Source: Candidatus Bathyarchaeota archaeon
Lineage (GTDB): Archaea > Thermoproteota > Bathyarchaeia > Bathyarchaeales > DTEX01
NCBI GenBank assembly: GCA_018396435.1
Contig: JAGTRG010000009.1
Span: 1 to 41,737, forward strand
DNA: 41,737 nt
Direction of reading: 5' to 3'
Shown here: piece after piece, positions 8,560 to 18,139 of the stretch
How the letters are laid out: each line of letters opens with the position of its first letter
Numbering within the stretch: position 1 is the first letter of the stretch
Notes under the pieces: model-generated
What the model was told of the DNA's origin: nothing
What the model saw: the letters and a program-made list of their open reading frames with translations, nothing else
Databases searched by the model: none
Program-made: the position numbers and the translations under genes

Positions 8560-9732
8560 TTGACAATTAAAAGGGACGAAATACAGAAGATAGTTTCAGA
8601 GTATGACCCGGAAAACATCACTATTGGCGTTTTAGGTTCACATTCGGCTGAGGAGGTAGGCGCATCAGCTAAGGCTTTCGGCTTTTCAACAGCGGTTATC
8701 TGCCAGAAGGGCAGGGAGGAACTCTATGCTAAATATAACAGGCACCTCTTCGACCACGTGATTCTCCTAGATAAATTTTCAGACATTATCAGAGAGGATA
8801 TTCAGAGGGACCTATTAGACCTGAACACGATATTTGTCCCTAATAGGTCATTTTCCGTTTATGTTGGGTATGAAAATATCGAAGAAAAATTCTTTATTCC
8901 AATGTATGGAAACCGCTTCCTTCTAAGGGCGGAGGAGAGGAATGCGCCTAGAAATCAGTATTGGCTTCTAGAGAGGGCTGGAATAAAAATACCGAAGAAG
9001 TTTGATAGGCCGGAGGATATAGACAGGCTTGTGATAGTTAAAGTTCAGCAGAAGAAGAAGCCGCTGGAGAGAGCGTTCTTCTACGCTTCATCACCAGAGG
9101 ATTATTACAGGAAATCTGAGGAACTCATTAACAAGGATGTTATAGATAAGGAGGGACTAAAAAAAGCAAGGATAGAAGAGTATGTGCTTGGGCAAAAATT
9201 TAACGCTAACTTTCAGGGCTGGGCATTAAAAGATCCTTTCGGAGATTTTGATTTCCTAGGATTTGACGATAGGAAACAAACTAACCTTCACGGAGTGCTG
9301 AGCCTGCCAGCCAGAGATCAACTAATGCTAGATGTCCCGATCAAGAATGAGGAGATAGGTCATTATGGTCTGACAATGAGGGAGTCCCAGAAGCCCTTAG
9401 TATACGAGGCTGCTGAGAGATTTAGAAGTATATGCGAGGAAGAATATCCGCCTGGAATGATCGGCTTATTTGCCCTGCAGGGCGCGGTCGCCTACGATCA
9501 GGATGATCCGGAGCAGAAAAGGTTGACCTTCTACATCTTTGATGTAAGCCCAAGAATACCTGGAAGTCCATGCGTCGGTCCCACGTCTCCAGAGATGCGC
9601 AGACTAACCCTGAAGCATCGCGATATGCTTAGAAGGTTCAATATTGACAGGGTTGAGGCCCCGATGGATTTGCCAATGCTTGAGATTAAATATGCTGCTA
9701 AGGTTGAAAGACTAGGGGAAACTGTAACATAA
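8560..9732 (+). CDS. PurP-family formate-dependent FAICAR synthetase-like protein, longer paralog
   Basis: IGVLGSHSAEEVGASAKAFGFSTAVICQKGRE; GFDDRKQTNLHGVLSLPARDQL; tandem paralog of the preceding gene. Confidence 0.82.
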   Translation: MTIKRDEIQKIVSEYDPENITIGVLGSHSAEEVGASAKAFGFSTAVICQKGREELYAKYNRHLFDHVILLDKFSDIIREDIQRDLLDLNTIFVPNRSFSVYVGYENIEEKFFIPMYGNRFLLRAEERNAPRNQYWLLERAGIKIPKKFDRPEDIDRLVIVKVQQKKKPLERAFFYASSPEDYYRKSEELINKDVIDKEGLKKARIEEYVLGQKFNANFQGWALKDPFGDFDFLGFDDRKQTNLHGVLSLPARDQLMLDVPIKNEEIGHYGLTMRESQKPLVYEAAERFRSICEEEYPPGMIGLFALQGAVAYDQDDPEQKRLTFYIFDVSPRIPGSPCVGPTSPEMRRLTLKHRDMLRRFNIDRVEAPMDLPMLEIKYAAKVERLGETVT

Positions 9733-9743
9733 AGGGGATACTT

Positions 9744-11018
9744 TTGTCATCCTCAATAGATCTGGTTTTAGGCAAGATTGATGATTTAAAGAATGAACTT
9801 ATCTGTGTTGCTTCCAAACTCATAAGTTTCCAAACAATTTCACCGCCAAGCAACACGTTGGAGTGCGCAGAATATATAAAATCATACTTTGAGAACACTG
9901 GTTTAAAAGTTTCATTCTACGCCAGGGAAGAGGGAAAAGTTAACGTTCATCTTAGTGTTCCTGGAAAACCGGATAGAACCATAATATGGCTAGGTCACCT
10001 AGATGTTGTTCCAGCAGGCTTACATGAGAAGTGGATTCACAACCCCTTCAGCGCCGTGCTTTCAGATGGAAAGATTTATGGCAGAGGAGCAAGCGACATG
10101 AAGGGTTCATGTGCAGCCGCCATGATTGCCGCTAAGGTCTTAAGCGAACTTGAGGATGTAGAGCACGCTGCATTAGATTTATGGTTCACATGCGATGAGG
10201 AGGTCGGCTCGCCAAATGGAACACGCTGGCTTATTAATGAGGGGCTTATACGTGGGGACGCATGCCTAATAGGAGACTCATTGAGCAGGAACCCAAAGGA
10301 AGAGCCTTATATAGACGCTGGCTGTAAGGGCTATTTGCGCCTTCGGCTTAGAGCAACTGGTAAAACTGCGCATGGGAGTATGCCTTTTTATGGCGACAAT
10401 GCGATAGATAAGCTATTGCTGGCTATAGAGCAGGTGAAGAAAGCAGGCAGTTACGCCCTGGATCTTCCAGCCGACATAGAATGTTTGGTTAAAGAAAGCA
10501 TAGAATATTTTTTGAGGGATGAGAAGTTAACAGCCGATCAGGTGGATGCTATAAAGGGGGCTTTTAATCATCCAACCATAAGCCTAACTATAATAAATGG
10601 GGGGATAAAAGTTAACGTTATTCCGGATTATGCCGAGTCCTCCTTCGACATAAGGATAACTCCTGGAGTTAATCCGAGAAATGTTGCGGAAAAAATACGT
10701 GATTTAATCGGGGGATTAAAGATGAAAGGTGTAGAAGTGGAGATTACAGGTTTAGAAGATGGATACTATGAGCGTTGGGATTCAAACTTTGCCCTAAGCC
10801 TAAGAAAAGCCGTTGAAATGTCAACCGGCCTTAAGCCAAAACCGAAAATATTAATGGGCGCAACTGATGCTGTGCCAATAAAAAAGGCTTTGGGAATCCC
10901 ATGCTTAGGTTTCGGTGCGGGCATAGAAGCCTTAGCCCATGCTCCAAATGAATACGTTACAGTCGACGGGGTGATCTCAGCGGCTAAAGTTTATGCTATT
11001 TTACCGCTAATCTTTTAA
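9744..11018 (+). CDS. M20 family metallopeptidase (ArgE/DapE-like)
   Basis: WLGHLDVVPAG, GRGASDMKGSCAA, CDEEVGSPNG, GATDAVP, GAGIEALAHAPNEYV. Confidence 0.88.
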   Translation: MSSSIDLVLGKIDDLKNELICVASKLISFQTISPPSNTLECAEYIKSYFENTGLKVSFYAREEGKVNVHLSVPGKPDRTIIWLGHLDVVPAGLHEKWIHNPFSAVLSDGKIYGRGASDMKGSCAAAMIAAKVLSELEDVEHAALDLWFTCDEEVGSPNGTRWLINEGLIRGDACLIGDSLSRNPKEEPYIDAGCKGYLRLRLRATGKTAHGSMPFYGDNAIDKLLLAIEQVKKAGSYALDLPADIECLVKESIEYFLRDEKLTADQVDAIKGAFNHPTISLTIINGGIKVNVIPDYAESSFDIRITPGVNPRNVAEKIRDLIGGLKMKGVEVEITGLEDGYYERWDSNFALSLRKAVEMSTGLKPKPKILMGATDAVPIKKALGIPCLGFGAGIEALAHAPNEYVTVDGVISAAKVYAILPLIF

Positions 11019-11047
11019 GCTTCGGGAAACAATGGTTTTGCCAGTTT

Positions 11048-12463
11048 TTAATCGCTCGACTTTTTCACATGCTCCTTTTCCCTGCGAATTATTTCATCAG
11101 CCACTATGACGCCGCTTGCGCTCGCCTGAATTAGCCCACGGGTTAATCCGGCCCCATCCCCTATAGTGAAGAGATTTCTGACTTTCGTCTCCAAATGCTC
11201 ATTCAGCTCCAGCCTTGAGGAATAGAACTTTACCTCCACGCCGTATAGTAGCGTATGTTTTGAATGTATTCCAGGCGCAACCTTATCGAGCGCTTCAATC
11301 ATCTCCCTAATATCCATCAAATATCTGTAGGGTAGAACGAAGCTGAGGTCTCCGGGGGTAGCAACCTTCAGCGTGGGCTTAACTACACTTCGACTTATCC
11401 TATCTTCAGTGGATCTCCTACCAATCTCGAGGTCTCCTAAACGCTGTATTATGACGCCGCCGCTGAGCAGATTTGCCAGTCTGGCAATATACTCACCGTA
11501 GGCGATTGGTTCTCTAAAGGGATAAGTGAAGGATGTGCTGACCAGTATAGCAAAGTTTGTGTTCTCAGTTTTTCTCTCAGCGTAGCTTTGACCATTAACG
11601 CTGATAACGCCGCCATATGATTCAGTAATCACTTCCCCATATGGATTAACACAGAATGTTCTAACCTGATCGTCGAAGGCTTTTGAATAATATATAAATT
11701 TCGGCTCGTATAATGCGTTTGTGAGCTCCTCCATCGTTGTTGCTAAGACCTCAACTCTGACACCAACATCAACAGGGTTATTAAGGGTTTTAAGGCCTAA
11801 AGACTGCGATTCGCTCTTAAGCCATTCAGCGCCGCTTCTGCCAGGCGCAACAATAACGTATTTCCCATAGATTTTTTCACCATTAACTGTTTCAACGCCC
11901 TCAGCCAACCCATTCTTTACGAGTAGGCTTTTAACTTCAGTTCTCGTTTTAATTTCAACTTTATTGTTGAGGCTACGGCGCATTTTTTGAAGAACTTCTA
12001 GGCATCTCTCTGTTCCTAGATGACGGATCTTCTGCTTAACCATCACAAGGCCTGCAAGGGCGGCTTTTCTCTCTATTCTCTCTACCTCATCAATGTCTTC
12101 ACCGTAAATTTTCAGTGCGCCTCCATACCTTGCGTATACGCTGTCAACATATTCTATCAATTTCGAAAGATTCTCTTCGCCAACATACTCATTTAGCCAT
12201 CCACCAACCGATGTAGATATCGTTAGCTTACCATCGCTGAATGCACCAGCGCCACCCCAACCGGAGAGCAGAGAGCACGGCTCACAGTTCACGCAGCCCA
12301 AACCCCTAGTAGCCGGGCATTTGCGCTTATCAATATCCGGACCTTTCTCAAGCATCAAAATCTTCAAGTCCGTTTTATTTGCTAACTCAAGGGCTGAGAA
12401 TATGCCAGACGGACCAGTGCCAACAATTATTACGTCATACCGCTCCAAGACCGATCCTTCCAA
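11048..12463 (-). CDS. FAD-dependent dehydrogenase/oxidoreductase (COG2509-like)
   Basis: DVIIVGTGPSGIFSALELA dinucleotide-binding motif; CPATRGLGCVNCEPCSLLSGWGGAGAFSDGKL; C-terminal TIGDGAGLTRGLIQASASGVIVAD. Confidence 0.82.
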   Translation of the reverse strand: MEGSVLERYDVIIVGTGPSGIFSALELANKTDLKILMLEKGPDIDKRKCPATRGLGCVNCEPCSLLSGWGGAGAFSDGKLTISTSVGGWLNEYVGEENLSKLIEYVDSVYARYGGALKIYGEDIDEVERIERKAALAGLVMVKQKIRHLGTERCLEVLQKMRRSLNNKVEIKTRTEVKSLLVKNGLAEGVETVNGEKIYGKYVIVAPGRSGAEWLKSESQSLGLKTLNNPVDVGVRVEVLATTMEELTNALYEPKFIYYSKAFDDQVRTFCVNPYGEVITESYGGVISVNGQSYAERKTENTNFAILVSTSFTYPFREPIAYGEYIARLANLLSGGVIIQRLGDLEIGRRSTEDRISRSVVKPTLKVATPGDLSFVLPYRYLMDIREMIEALDKVAPGIHSKHTLLYGVEVKFYSSRLELNEHLETKVRNLFTIGDGAGLTRGLIQASASGVIVADEIIRREKEHVKKSSD

Positions 12464-12529
12464 AAGGAGATTACATTACTTGACTGGGATAAATGCTTTT
12501 ATTTTTCAGCCTCTCCCGCACATGCTTCT

Positions 12530-13696
12530 TTAAGCCAATATTCTCTCAATTCTTCTGCAAGCTTCTTCTATCCGTTCTTTCGGCTGTGTTATTGAGAACC
12601 TTAAGTAACCTTCGCCATATTTTCCGAAGCCTACCCCAGGCGTTACCACCACATCCACCTCAAGGAGCTTTGAGGCAACCTTTATCGATTCACCTCCGCA
12701 TTTAGCCCAAATATAGAAAGTTGCCAATGGCTTCTCAGCCCTAAAACCAACCGTTTCTAAACCCTTAAGCAGCACGTCTCTTCTCTCAGCGTATATGCCA
12801 TTAACCCATTTAATGTATTCCGGGGGTTCACCGTTAACGTATCTCTCCAACGCTCTAGCAGCCACTTTTTGTACGTAAACCGGTGGACCTGAGTCTATCT
12901 GCGACTTAACTTTCGCTAATCCGCCTATTAGCTCGCTATTTCCAACGGCAAAACCTATTCTGTCACCGGTCATATTGAATGTTTTTGAGCATGAATGAAA
13001 TTCTATGGCTACGTCCTTAGCGCCATCGATTTCAAGTATGCTCGGCGCCTTATAACCGTCAAACGTTATCTCTGAGTAGGCATTATCGTAGCAGACGATA
13101 ACATTCTTCTCCTTAGCAAGATCAACTATGGCTCTAAGCTCCTCCCTGCTAATAACGCTGCTAGTTGGATTATTCGGGTAATTCAGAAAAATCATTTTTA
13201 CACCGTCAAGATTAAGCGAATCTAAATCCGGTTTGAAACCGTTTTCCTCAAGCAGCGGCATAACGACGGGCACACCCTCACTCAGCATTACGCTGCCGAC
13301 AGCATACACCGGATAGGCTGGATCCGGAACCAGAACCCTGTCGCCCGGGTTGACGAAGGCTCGTGAAAAGTTCGCTATACCCTCTTTAGACCCGATCAAT
13401 GCTACAACCTCGCTTTTCGGATCCAAGTCAACCTTAAATCGTTTCTTATACCACTCTGCAACGGCTTCCCTGAAAAATGGTTCGCCTTGACTAAAGGAGT
13501 AATTGTGGTTCTTTGGATTCGAGCTCTCCTCCCTTAATGCTTCAAGAATAAATGGCGGAGGAGGAAGATCAGGGTCACCTATGCTTAGGGATATTAGATC
13601 AGCGCCTTGTTTCTTCTTCTCATTTATTATTTTCTCAAGCTCCGCAAACAGATATGGCGGCAGCCTTTTAACCCTCTCAGAAAGCTGAAAACTCAT
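12530..13696 (-). CDS. dapL: LL-diaminopimelate aminotransferase-like class I/II PLP aminotransferase
   Basis: ISLSIGDPDLPPP, NYPNNPTSSVIS, SCSKTFNMTGDRIGF; start overlaps the dapF stop by 4 bp, consistent with lysine biosynthesis. Confidence 0.78.
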   Translation of the reverse strand: MSFQLSERVKRLPPYLFAELEKIINEKKKQGADLISLSIGDPDLPPPPFILEALREESSNPKNHNYSFSQGEPFFREAVAEWYKKRFKVDLDPKSEVVALIGSKEGIANFSRAFVNPGDRVLVPDPAYPVYAVGSVMLSEGVPVVMPLLEENGFKPDLDSLNLDGVKMIFLNYPNNPTSSVISREELRAIVDLAKEKNVIVCYDNAYSEITFDGYKAPSILEIDGAKDVAIEFHSCSKTFNMTGDRIGFAVGNSELIGGLAKVKSQIDSGPPVYVQKVAARALERYVNGEPPEYIKWVNGIYAERRDVLLKGLETVGFRAEKPLATFYIWAKCGGESIKVASKLLEVDVVVTPGVGFGKYGEGYLRFSITQPKERIEEACRRIERILA

Positions 13697-14562
13697 ACCA
13701 AATCCTCCAATTCAATTAGACCTTTATACACAATTTCGGCTGGTCCAGTTAAAAATATTCCGTTGTCTTCCTCATATTTTACTTTAAGCTCTCCACCTAA
13801 AAGCTGAACCTTGCATTCGCGGTCTGTTCTTCCAATCACGCTTCCAGCTACGACGCTTGCGCATGCGCCGGTTCCGCATGCAAGTGTTTCGCCAACGCCT
13901 CTTTCCCAAACTCTCAACCTTAAAATGTCCTTTTTGACAACTTGAACAAATTCAACATTAGTTCTCTTCGGAAAGATAGGGTGTCTCTCGATTCTAGGAC
14001 CATAATATTCAACCAGGAATTTCTCAACATCATCAACGAAGATTACGCAGTGCGGGTTGCCAACCGATAGGCATGTTGCTTTGAAAATCTTATCATCGAC
14101 ATTGAGTTCTCTATCTATGAATTCGCCTTCACCAACGACAGGTATCCTCGCCCTATCAAATATAGGGCTGCCCATATCCACGGTTACGGCTTCAACCTTC
14201 CCGTTAGCGGTTTCCAACCAGACCTTCTTAATGCCGGCCAAAGTCTCTATTTGAAAGATGCTCTTTGCAACTACACCGTTTTGATAGCAGTATTTTGCGA
14301 GGCATCTTATCCCATTCCCGCACATTTCCGCTTCGCTTCCATCCGCATTAAATATTCTCATCCTAACATCGGCAACGGTTGAATTATAAAGGAGCAGAAG
14401 CCCGTCGGCTCCAATTGAAAATCTTCTTTTACAAAGCTTATTAGCTAGTGGGCCCAAGGCTTCTTCGCTTAACACGCCATCCCTATTGTCTATTAAAATG
14501 TAATCGTTTCCTAAACCATGCGTCTTCCAGAAGCATATCTTAACCATTGCTAATTTCACCAA
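13693..14562 (-). CDS. dapF: Diaminopimelate epimerase
   Basis: KTHGLGNDYILIDN, NADGSEAEMCGNGIRCLAKY, SVGNPHCVIFVDD, RVWERGVGETLACGTGACA. Confidence 0.95.
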   Translation of the reverse strand: MVKLAMVKICFWKTHGLGNDYILIDNRDGVLSEEALGPLANKLCKRRFSIGADGLLLLYNSTVADVRMRIFNADGSEAEMCGNGIRCLAKYCYQNGVVAKSIFQIETLAGIKKVWLETANGKVEAVTVDMGSPIFDRARIPVVGEGEFIDRELNVDDKIFKATCLSVGNPHCVIFVDDVEKFLVEYYGPRIERHPIFPKRTNVEFVQVVKKDILRLRVWERGVGETLACGTGACASVVAGSVIGRTDRECKVQLLGGELKVKYEEDNGIFLTGPAEIVYKGLIELEDLV

Positions 14563-14666
14563 TAAGATTATCGAATACTGCAGACTCTTATATATTCATG
14601 GATCCTTTATGGGAACGTTTATATCCATCATCGCTTCCATAACTATGTTATAGGAGTGATATAATA

Positions 14667-14888
14667 TTGAGAGCAGAAGTGGAGAAGGTGATAAAGGAGA
14701 TTCAGCCCAGCTTGAGGGCTGATGGGGGCGACATAGAATTAGTCGATGTGAACGATGATGGAACAGTTAAGGTTAGGCTTAAAGGCACATGTCTAGGATG
14801 CCCATTCTCGCAGATAACATTGCAGTTGGGCGTAGAAAGATACTTGAAGATGAAAGTTCCGCAGGTAAAAAAAGTGGTAGTTGTCTAA
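14667..14888 (+). CDS. NifU C-terminal-like (Nfu) Fe-S scaffold protein
   Basis: EKVIKEIQPSLRADGGDIELVDV...KGTCLGCPFSQITLQLGVERYL with CxxC; standalone 73 aa. Confidence 0.9.
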   Translation: MRAEVEKVIKEIQPSLRADGGDIELVDVNDDGTVKVRLKGTCLGCPFSQITLQLGVERYLKMKVPQVKKVVVV

Positions 14889-14905
14889 AATTTCAAAGAT
14901 GAAAC

Positions 14906-15838
14906 CTAAACTCTGTAGATCGGCACTCCTTCGCTTGGATCCCGCACGATCTTTTTAAATTCTTCAAGAATGCTTTCAGTGATGGCCCCCATTTTTCCCT
15001 CGCCTATTATCCGCTTGTTCACTTCCCTTATGGGCATTATTTCAGCCCCCGTTCCAGTTAGGAAAGCTTCATCGGCACTGTAAAGTTCAGTAACCGTTAG
15101 ATTTCGCTCAATTACCTCATATCCGAGTTTAAATGCTATTTTCTTTACTACGCTTGCAGTAATGCCTGGAAGAGCCCCGCTTGATCTCGGCGGAGTATAT
15201 AGTCTGCCGTCTTTCACAAGGAATATGTTTTCTCCAGTTGCTTCGCATATGTAGCCATGCGCATCTAAAATTATCGCTTCATCAGCCCCCGCATTATTGG
15301 CCTCTATCTTCGCCAGAATACTGTTCAAGTAGTTTAGGGATTTTATTTCATGGGATGTCGCATCAACAGAATCTCTTCTAGTCCAAGAGACCGTGACACT
15401 TATGCCTCTCCTACGCTTCTCCTCATCATAAAGTTTTAGGGCTGGTACCGCTATAATTACAATCGATGGTTTTGAGCATTTTCTAGGATCTAGGCCTAAA
15501 TCTCCAGCACCCCTGGTGACAATAAGCCTAATGTAAGCGTCCTTCAGGTTATTCCTCCTAAGCGTTTCTAGAACAGCCTTGACCATATCTTCCTTGCTCA
15601 GCGGTATATCGAGCATGATTGCATGGGCTGAAGCGTAAAGGCGATCTATATGCTCCTTAAGCTTAAACACTATACCGTCATATGCTCTTATGCCCTCAAA
15701 AACCCCATCGCCGTAAAGAAAACCATGGTCGAAAACTGAAATCTTCGCCTCGCTTCTAGGATGAAAAACTCCATCAATATAAATTAGAAGTTCACTCTTA
15801 AAGAGGGACAAAGCACGCTCACTCCTCATGTTTAGCAT
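14906..15838 (-). CDS. ilvE: Branched-chain amino acid aminotransferase
   Basis: Fold-type IV PLP: FDHGFLYGDGVFEGIRAYDG, RLIVTRGAGDLGLDP, SLNYLNSILAKIEAN, DEAIILDAHGYICEATGENIFLV. Confidence 0.92.
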   Translation of the reverse strand: MLNMRSERALSLFKSELLIYIDGVFHPRSEAKISVFDHGFLYGDGVFEGIRAYDGIVFKLKEHIDRLYASAHAIMLDIPLSKEDMVKAVLETLRRNNLKDAYIRLIVTRGAGDLGLDPRKCSKPSIVIIAVPALKLYDEEKRRRGISVTVSWTRRDSVDATSHEIKSLNYLNSILAKIEANNAGADEAIILDAHGYICEATGENIFLVKDGRLYTPPRSSGALPGITASVVKKIAFKLGYEVIERNLTVTELYSADEAFLTGTGAEIMPIREVNKRIIGEGKMGAITESILEEFKKIVRDPSEGVPIYRV

Positions 15839-15874
15839 AAAATAGTTTTATATTAAGGATTAAATATATTTGTT

Positions 15875-17755
15875 TTATCCATAAAAACGCGGCCTCTTCG
15901 ATAATGCTGCTGGAAGCGTTAGCGGCTTAAAGGGTTTACCTTTAGCCTCCTCCTTTATTTCGTCTATCAGCTCCTCCAATTTCATCTTCCTTATTTTCCT
16001 TTCTCCCTTCAGACGCCTGTCCCTAACGGCTAAAATTTTTGTTTCAACCTCTTTTTGACCAACGACAATTATATATGGGACCCATTCCATTTCAGCCTCT
16101 CTGATTTTCTTCTGCATTGTGAGGGGTCTATCATCCCAGTCTGCCCTTATATTTTGACCTATAAGCTTGTCGGCTATTTCTTCAGCCTCCTTGAAGAAGC
16201 TTTCGCTTACGGGAATCACCCTCACCTGCGTCGGGGACAGCCAGAGGGGAAGCATGGGCACTTCTCCCGTTTTCTGCATTCCATAGGCTTTCTCAAGCAA
16301 TGCATATACGTCTCTCTCTATGGCCCCGCTTGGTGAGCAATGTAAAATCAAGGGCGCTCTTTTCTCGCCGCTTTCATCAATATATGTAATTCCATATCTC
16401 TCAGCATTTTCAATATCTATCTGGTCTGTCGATAATGCTGAAGCCTTATCAAGGTTATCAACGAAGTTAAATTCCCATTTGAAGACAAAGTAAAAGAAGC
16501 GTTCGTCCCACATTTCGGCGAGAACCGGTTTACCAACTAGGCTGACAAGTGAGATTATAAAGTCCCTGTTTTCTGAAAGGAAATCTCTTGTAAATCTTAC
16601 CGCCAACTCATAGTCGTCACGTTTTAACCCTATGCCCTCAAGCGTTTCCATGCTGAGCTTAAATCTCTTGATAAGCTCCTCCTTCGCCTGCTCCATGTTT
16701 GCGCATAAGGCGTGGCAATCAGGCATTGTGAATGCTCTAAGCCTTCTCAGCCCAGCCAGCTCGCCGCTTTTCTCCCTTCTAAAGCTGTAATGCGTCAGCT
16801 CATATATTTTAAGCGGCAGATGCCTGTATGATATCTGCGCATCATGAAGCATGAGGAATTGTCCAAAGCATGCGCTGAAACGTAGGAATAAATCTTTATC
16901 CTCGGACTTAACGATGTATTGGCGGGCTGGGAACCTATGCAAGTAATTCGCTAGCGCCGGATGCTCAAGGTCGTACATTATTGGGGTTTCAACCTTTAGA
17001 GCGCCGTACTCGATTACCTTGTTAGTGACAAACTCCTCAATCAGCGACTTAATTAAGTTGCCCTTCGGGTACCATCTGAAGTTACCCGGGTCGCTTGCGT
17101 CCTCATAATCGGCAATCTCGAGCTTCCTCATCAACGACACATGCGGAGGAGTCTGCTGAGCGGCTCTGGACTTTGAAATCTCATAGTTAGCAAATTTCCT
17201 CAAGTTTTCATATCCTGTGAAGTCAAATTCCTCAACCGGAACCATGGCTCCATCCGGCTTTATAATGAACCAAGATGATTTTATCTTCTCCTCAGCTTCT
17301 AAAGCCCTTGAAACAACCTCTTTTTTCTCCGCTGCCTTCTCTTTTTCCGGAGAAATGCTTCTGAACTGTTCAGCCAACGGATGGCCTTTAACCGATATTG
17401 AGAACGCTTTACACCAGCCGAACGGCGCTCTATAGGCTTCTATGCCTAGGCTCTCAGCGTAAGCCTTCATTTCATTCAGTATCCTGAGGGCTTCGGAGGG
17501 GCTTGCTAATTCGGCGCTTAAATGCGCATATGGATATATAAGTATGCGGTTGGACTTCACCCGACTAAGAAACTCCTTAACCTCATTTATTGCCACGTAA
17601 GCTGTTTCTAGGCTATCACCGCTTTCAACACAAGTGAAGAGAACAACCAAGTCTTCTAAGCGGTAAGTCCTCTGCTCAATCTCCTCAGCAAGCGAAGACT
17701 CCTTCTCGATCGGCCGATACTCAATAAAGGATGAGTGAAGCTGCAGTATTCTCAA
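15875..17755 (-). CDS. thrS: Threonyl-tRNA synthetase (archaeal type with N-terminal editing domain)
   Basis: N-terminal archaeal editing-like domain MRILQLHSSFIEYRPI; class II motifs FSACFGQFLMLHDAQISYRHLPLKIYELTHYSFRREKSGELAGLRRLRAFTMPDCHAL; C-terminal anticodon-binding domain. Confidence 0.94.
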   Translation of the reverse strand: MRILQLHSSFIEYRPIEKESSLAEEIEQRTYRLEDLVVLFTCVESGDSLETAYVAINEVKEFLSRVKSNRILIYPYAHLSAELASPSEALRILNEMKAYAESLGIEAYRAPFGWCKAFSISVKGHPLAEQFRSISPEKEKAAEKKEVVSRALEAEEKIKSSWFIIKPDGAMVPVEEFDFTGYENLRKFANYEISKSRAAQQTPPHVSLMRKLEIADYEDASDPGNFRWYPKGNLIKSLIEEFVTNKVIEYGALKVETPIMYDLEHPALANYLHRFPARQYIVKSEDKDLFLRFSACFGQFLMLHDAQISYRHLPLKIYELTHYSFRREKSGELAGLRRLRAFTMPDCHALCANMEQAKEELIKRFKLSMETLEGIGLKRDDYELAVRFTRDFLSENRDFIISLVSLVGKPVLAEMWDERFFYFVFKWEFNFVDNLDKASALSTDQIDIENAERYGITYIDESGEKRAPLILHCSPSGAIERDVYALLEKAYGMQKTGEVPMLPLWLSPTQVRVIPVSESFFKEAEEIADKLIGQNIRADWDDRPLTMQKKIREAEMEWVPYIIVVGQKEVETKILAVRDRRLKGERKIRKMKLEELIDEIKEEAKGKPFKPLTLPAALSKRPRFYG

Positions 17756-17855
17756 GGCTTAAACACCACATTGCGCTTAAACCAGCAAGTTTACGATAAT
17801 GATGAATTAGACTAGATAAATAAATATTTTCACGAACTTGAATCATGCTGAAAAA

Positions 17856-18074
17856 TTATGGTATGGAAGTTCTTCTCCACTTATCAATCATTCTATCCTT
17901 CCTAGTTGCCTTCTTATACTCTTTATAGTGCATCTTGCAAAGGTAAACCCTTCGGCCTCCCTTAACCTTTAAGCCAGCTGAATAAACCTTTTCAAAGTCC
18001 AGCGAACGGGCAGCCTCGTTGCTGCATCCTTCAACGCTGCATTTAGCGCCTTTTGAGATTCGCCCCATCGACAC
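17856..18074 (-). CDS. Small conserved zinc-binding protein (CxxxxC...CxxH)
   Basis: CSVEGCSNEAARSLDFEKVYSAGLKVKGGRRVYLCKMHYKEYKK; 72 aa, Cys/His pairs. Confidence 0.65.
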   Translation of the reverse strand: MSMGRISKGAKCSVEGCSNEAARSLDFEKVYSAGLKVKGGRRVYLCKMHYKEYKKATRKDRMIDKWRRTSIP

Positions 18075-18139
18075 ACATCCCTCGATTGCTGCTTAAAGAG
18101 TCCGGCATCCTACATTTGCAGTGCGGTTATCACTTACAT

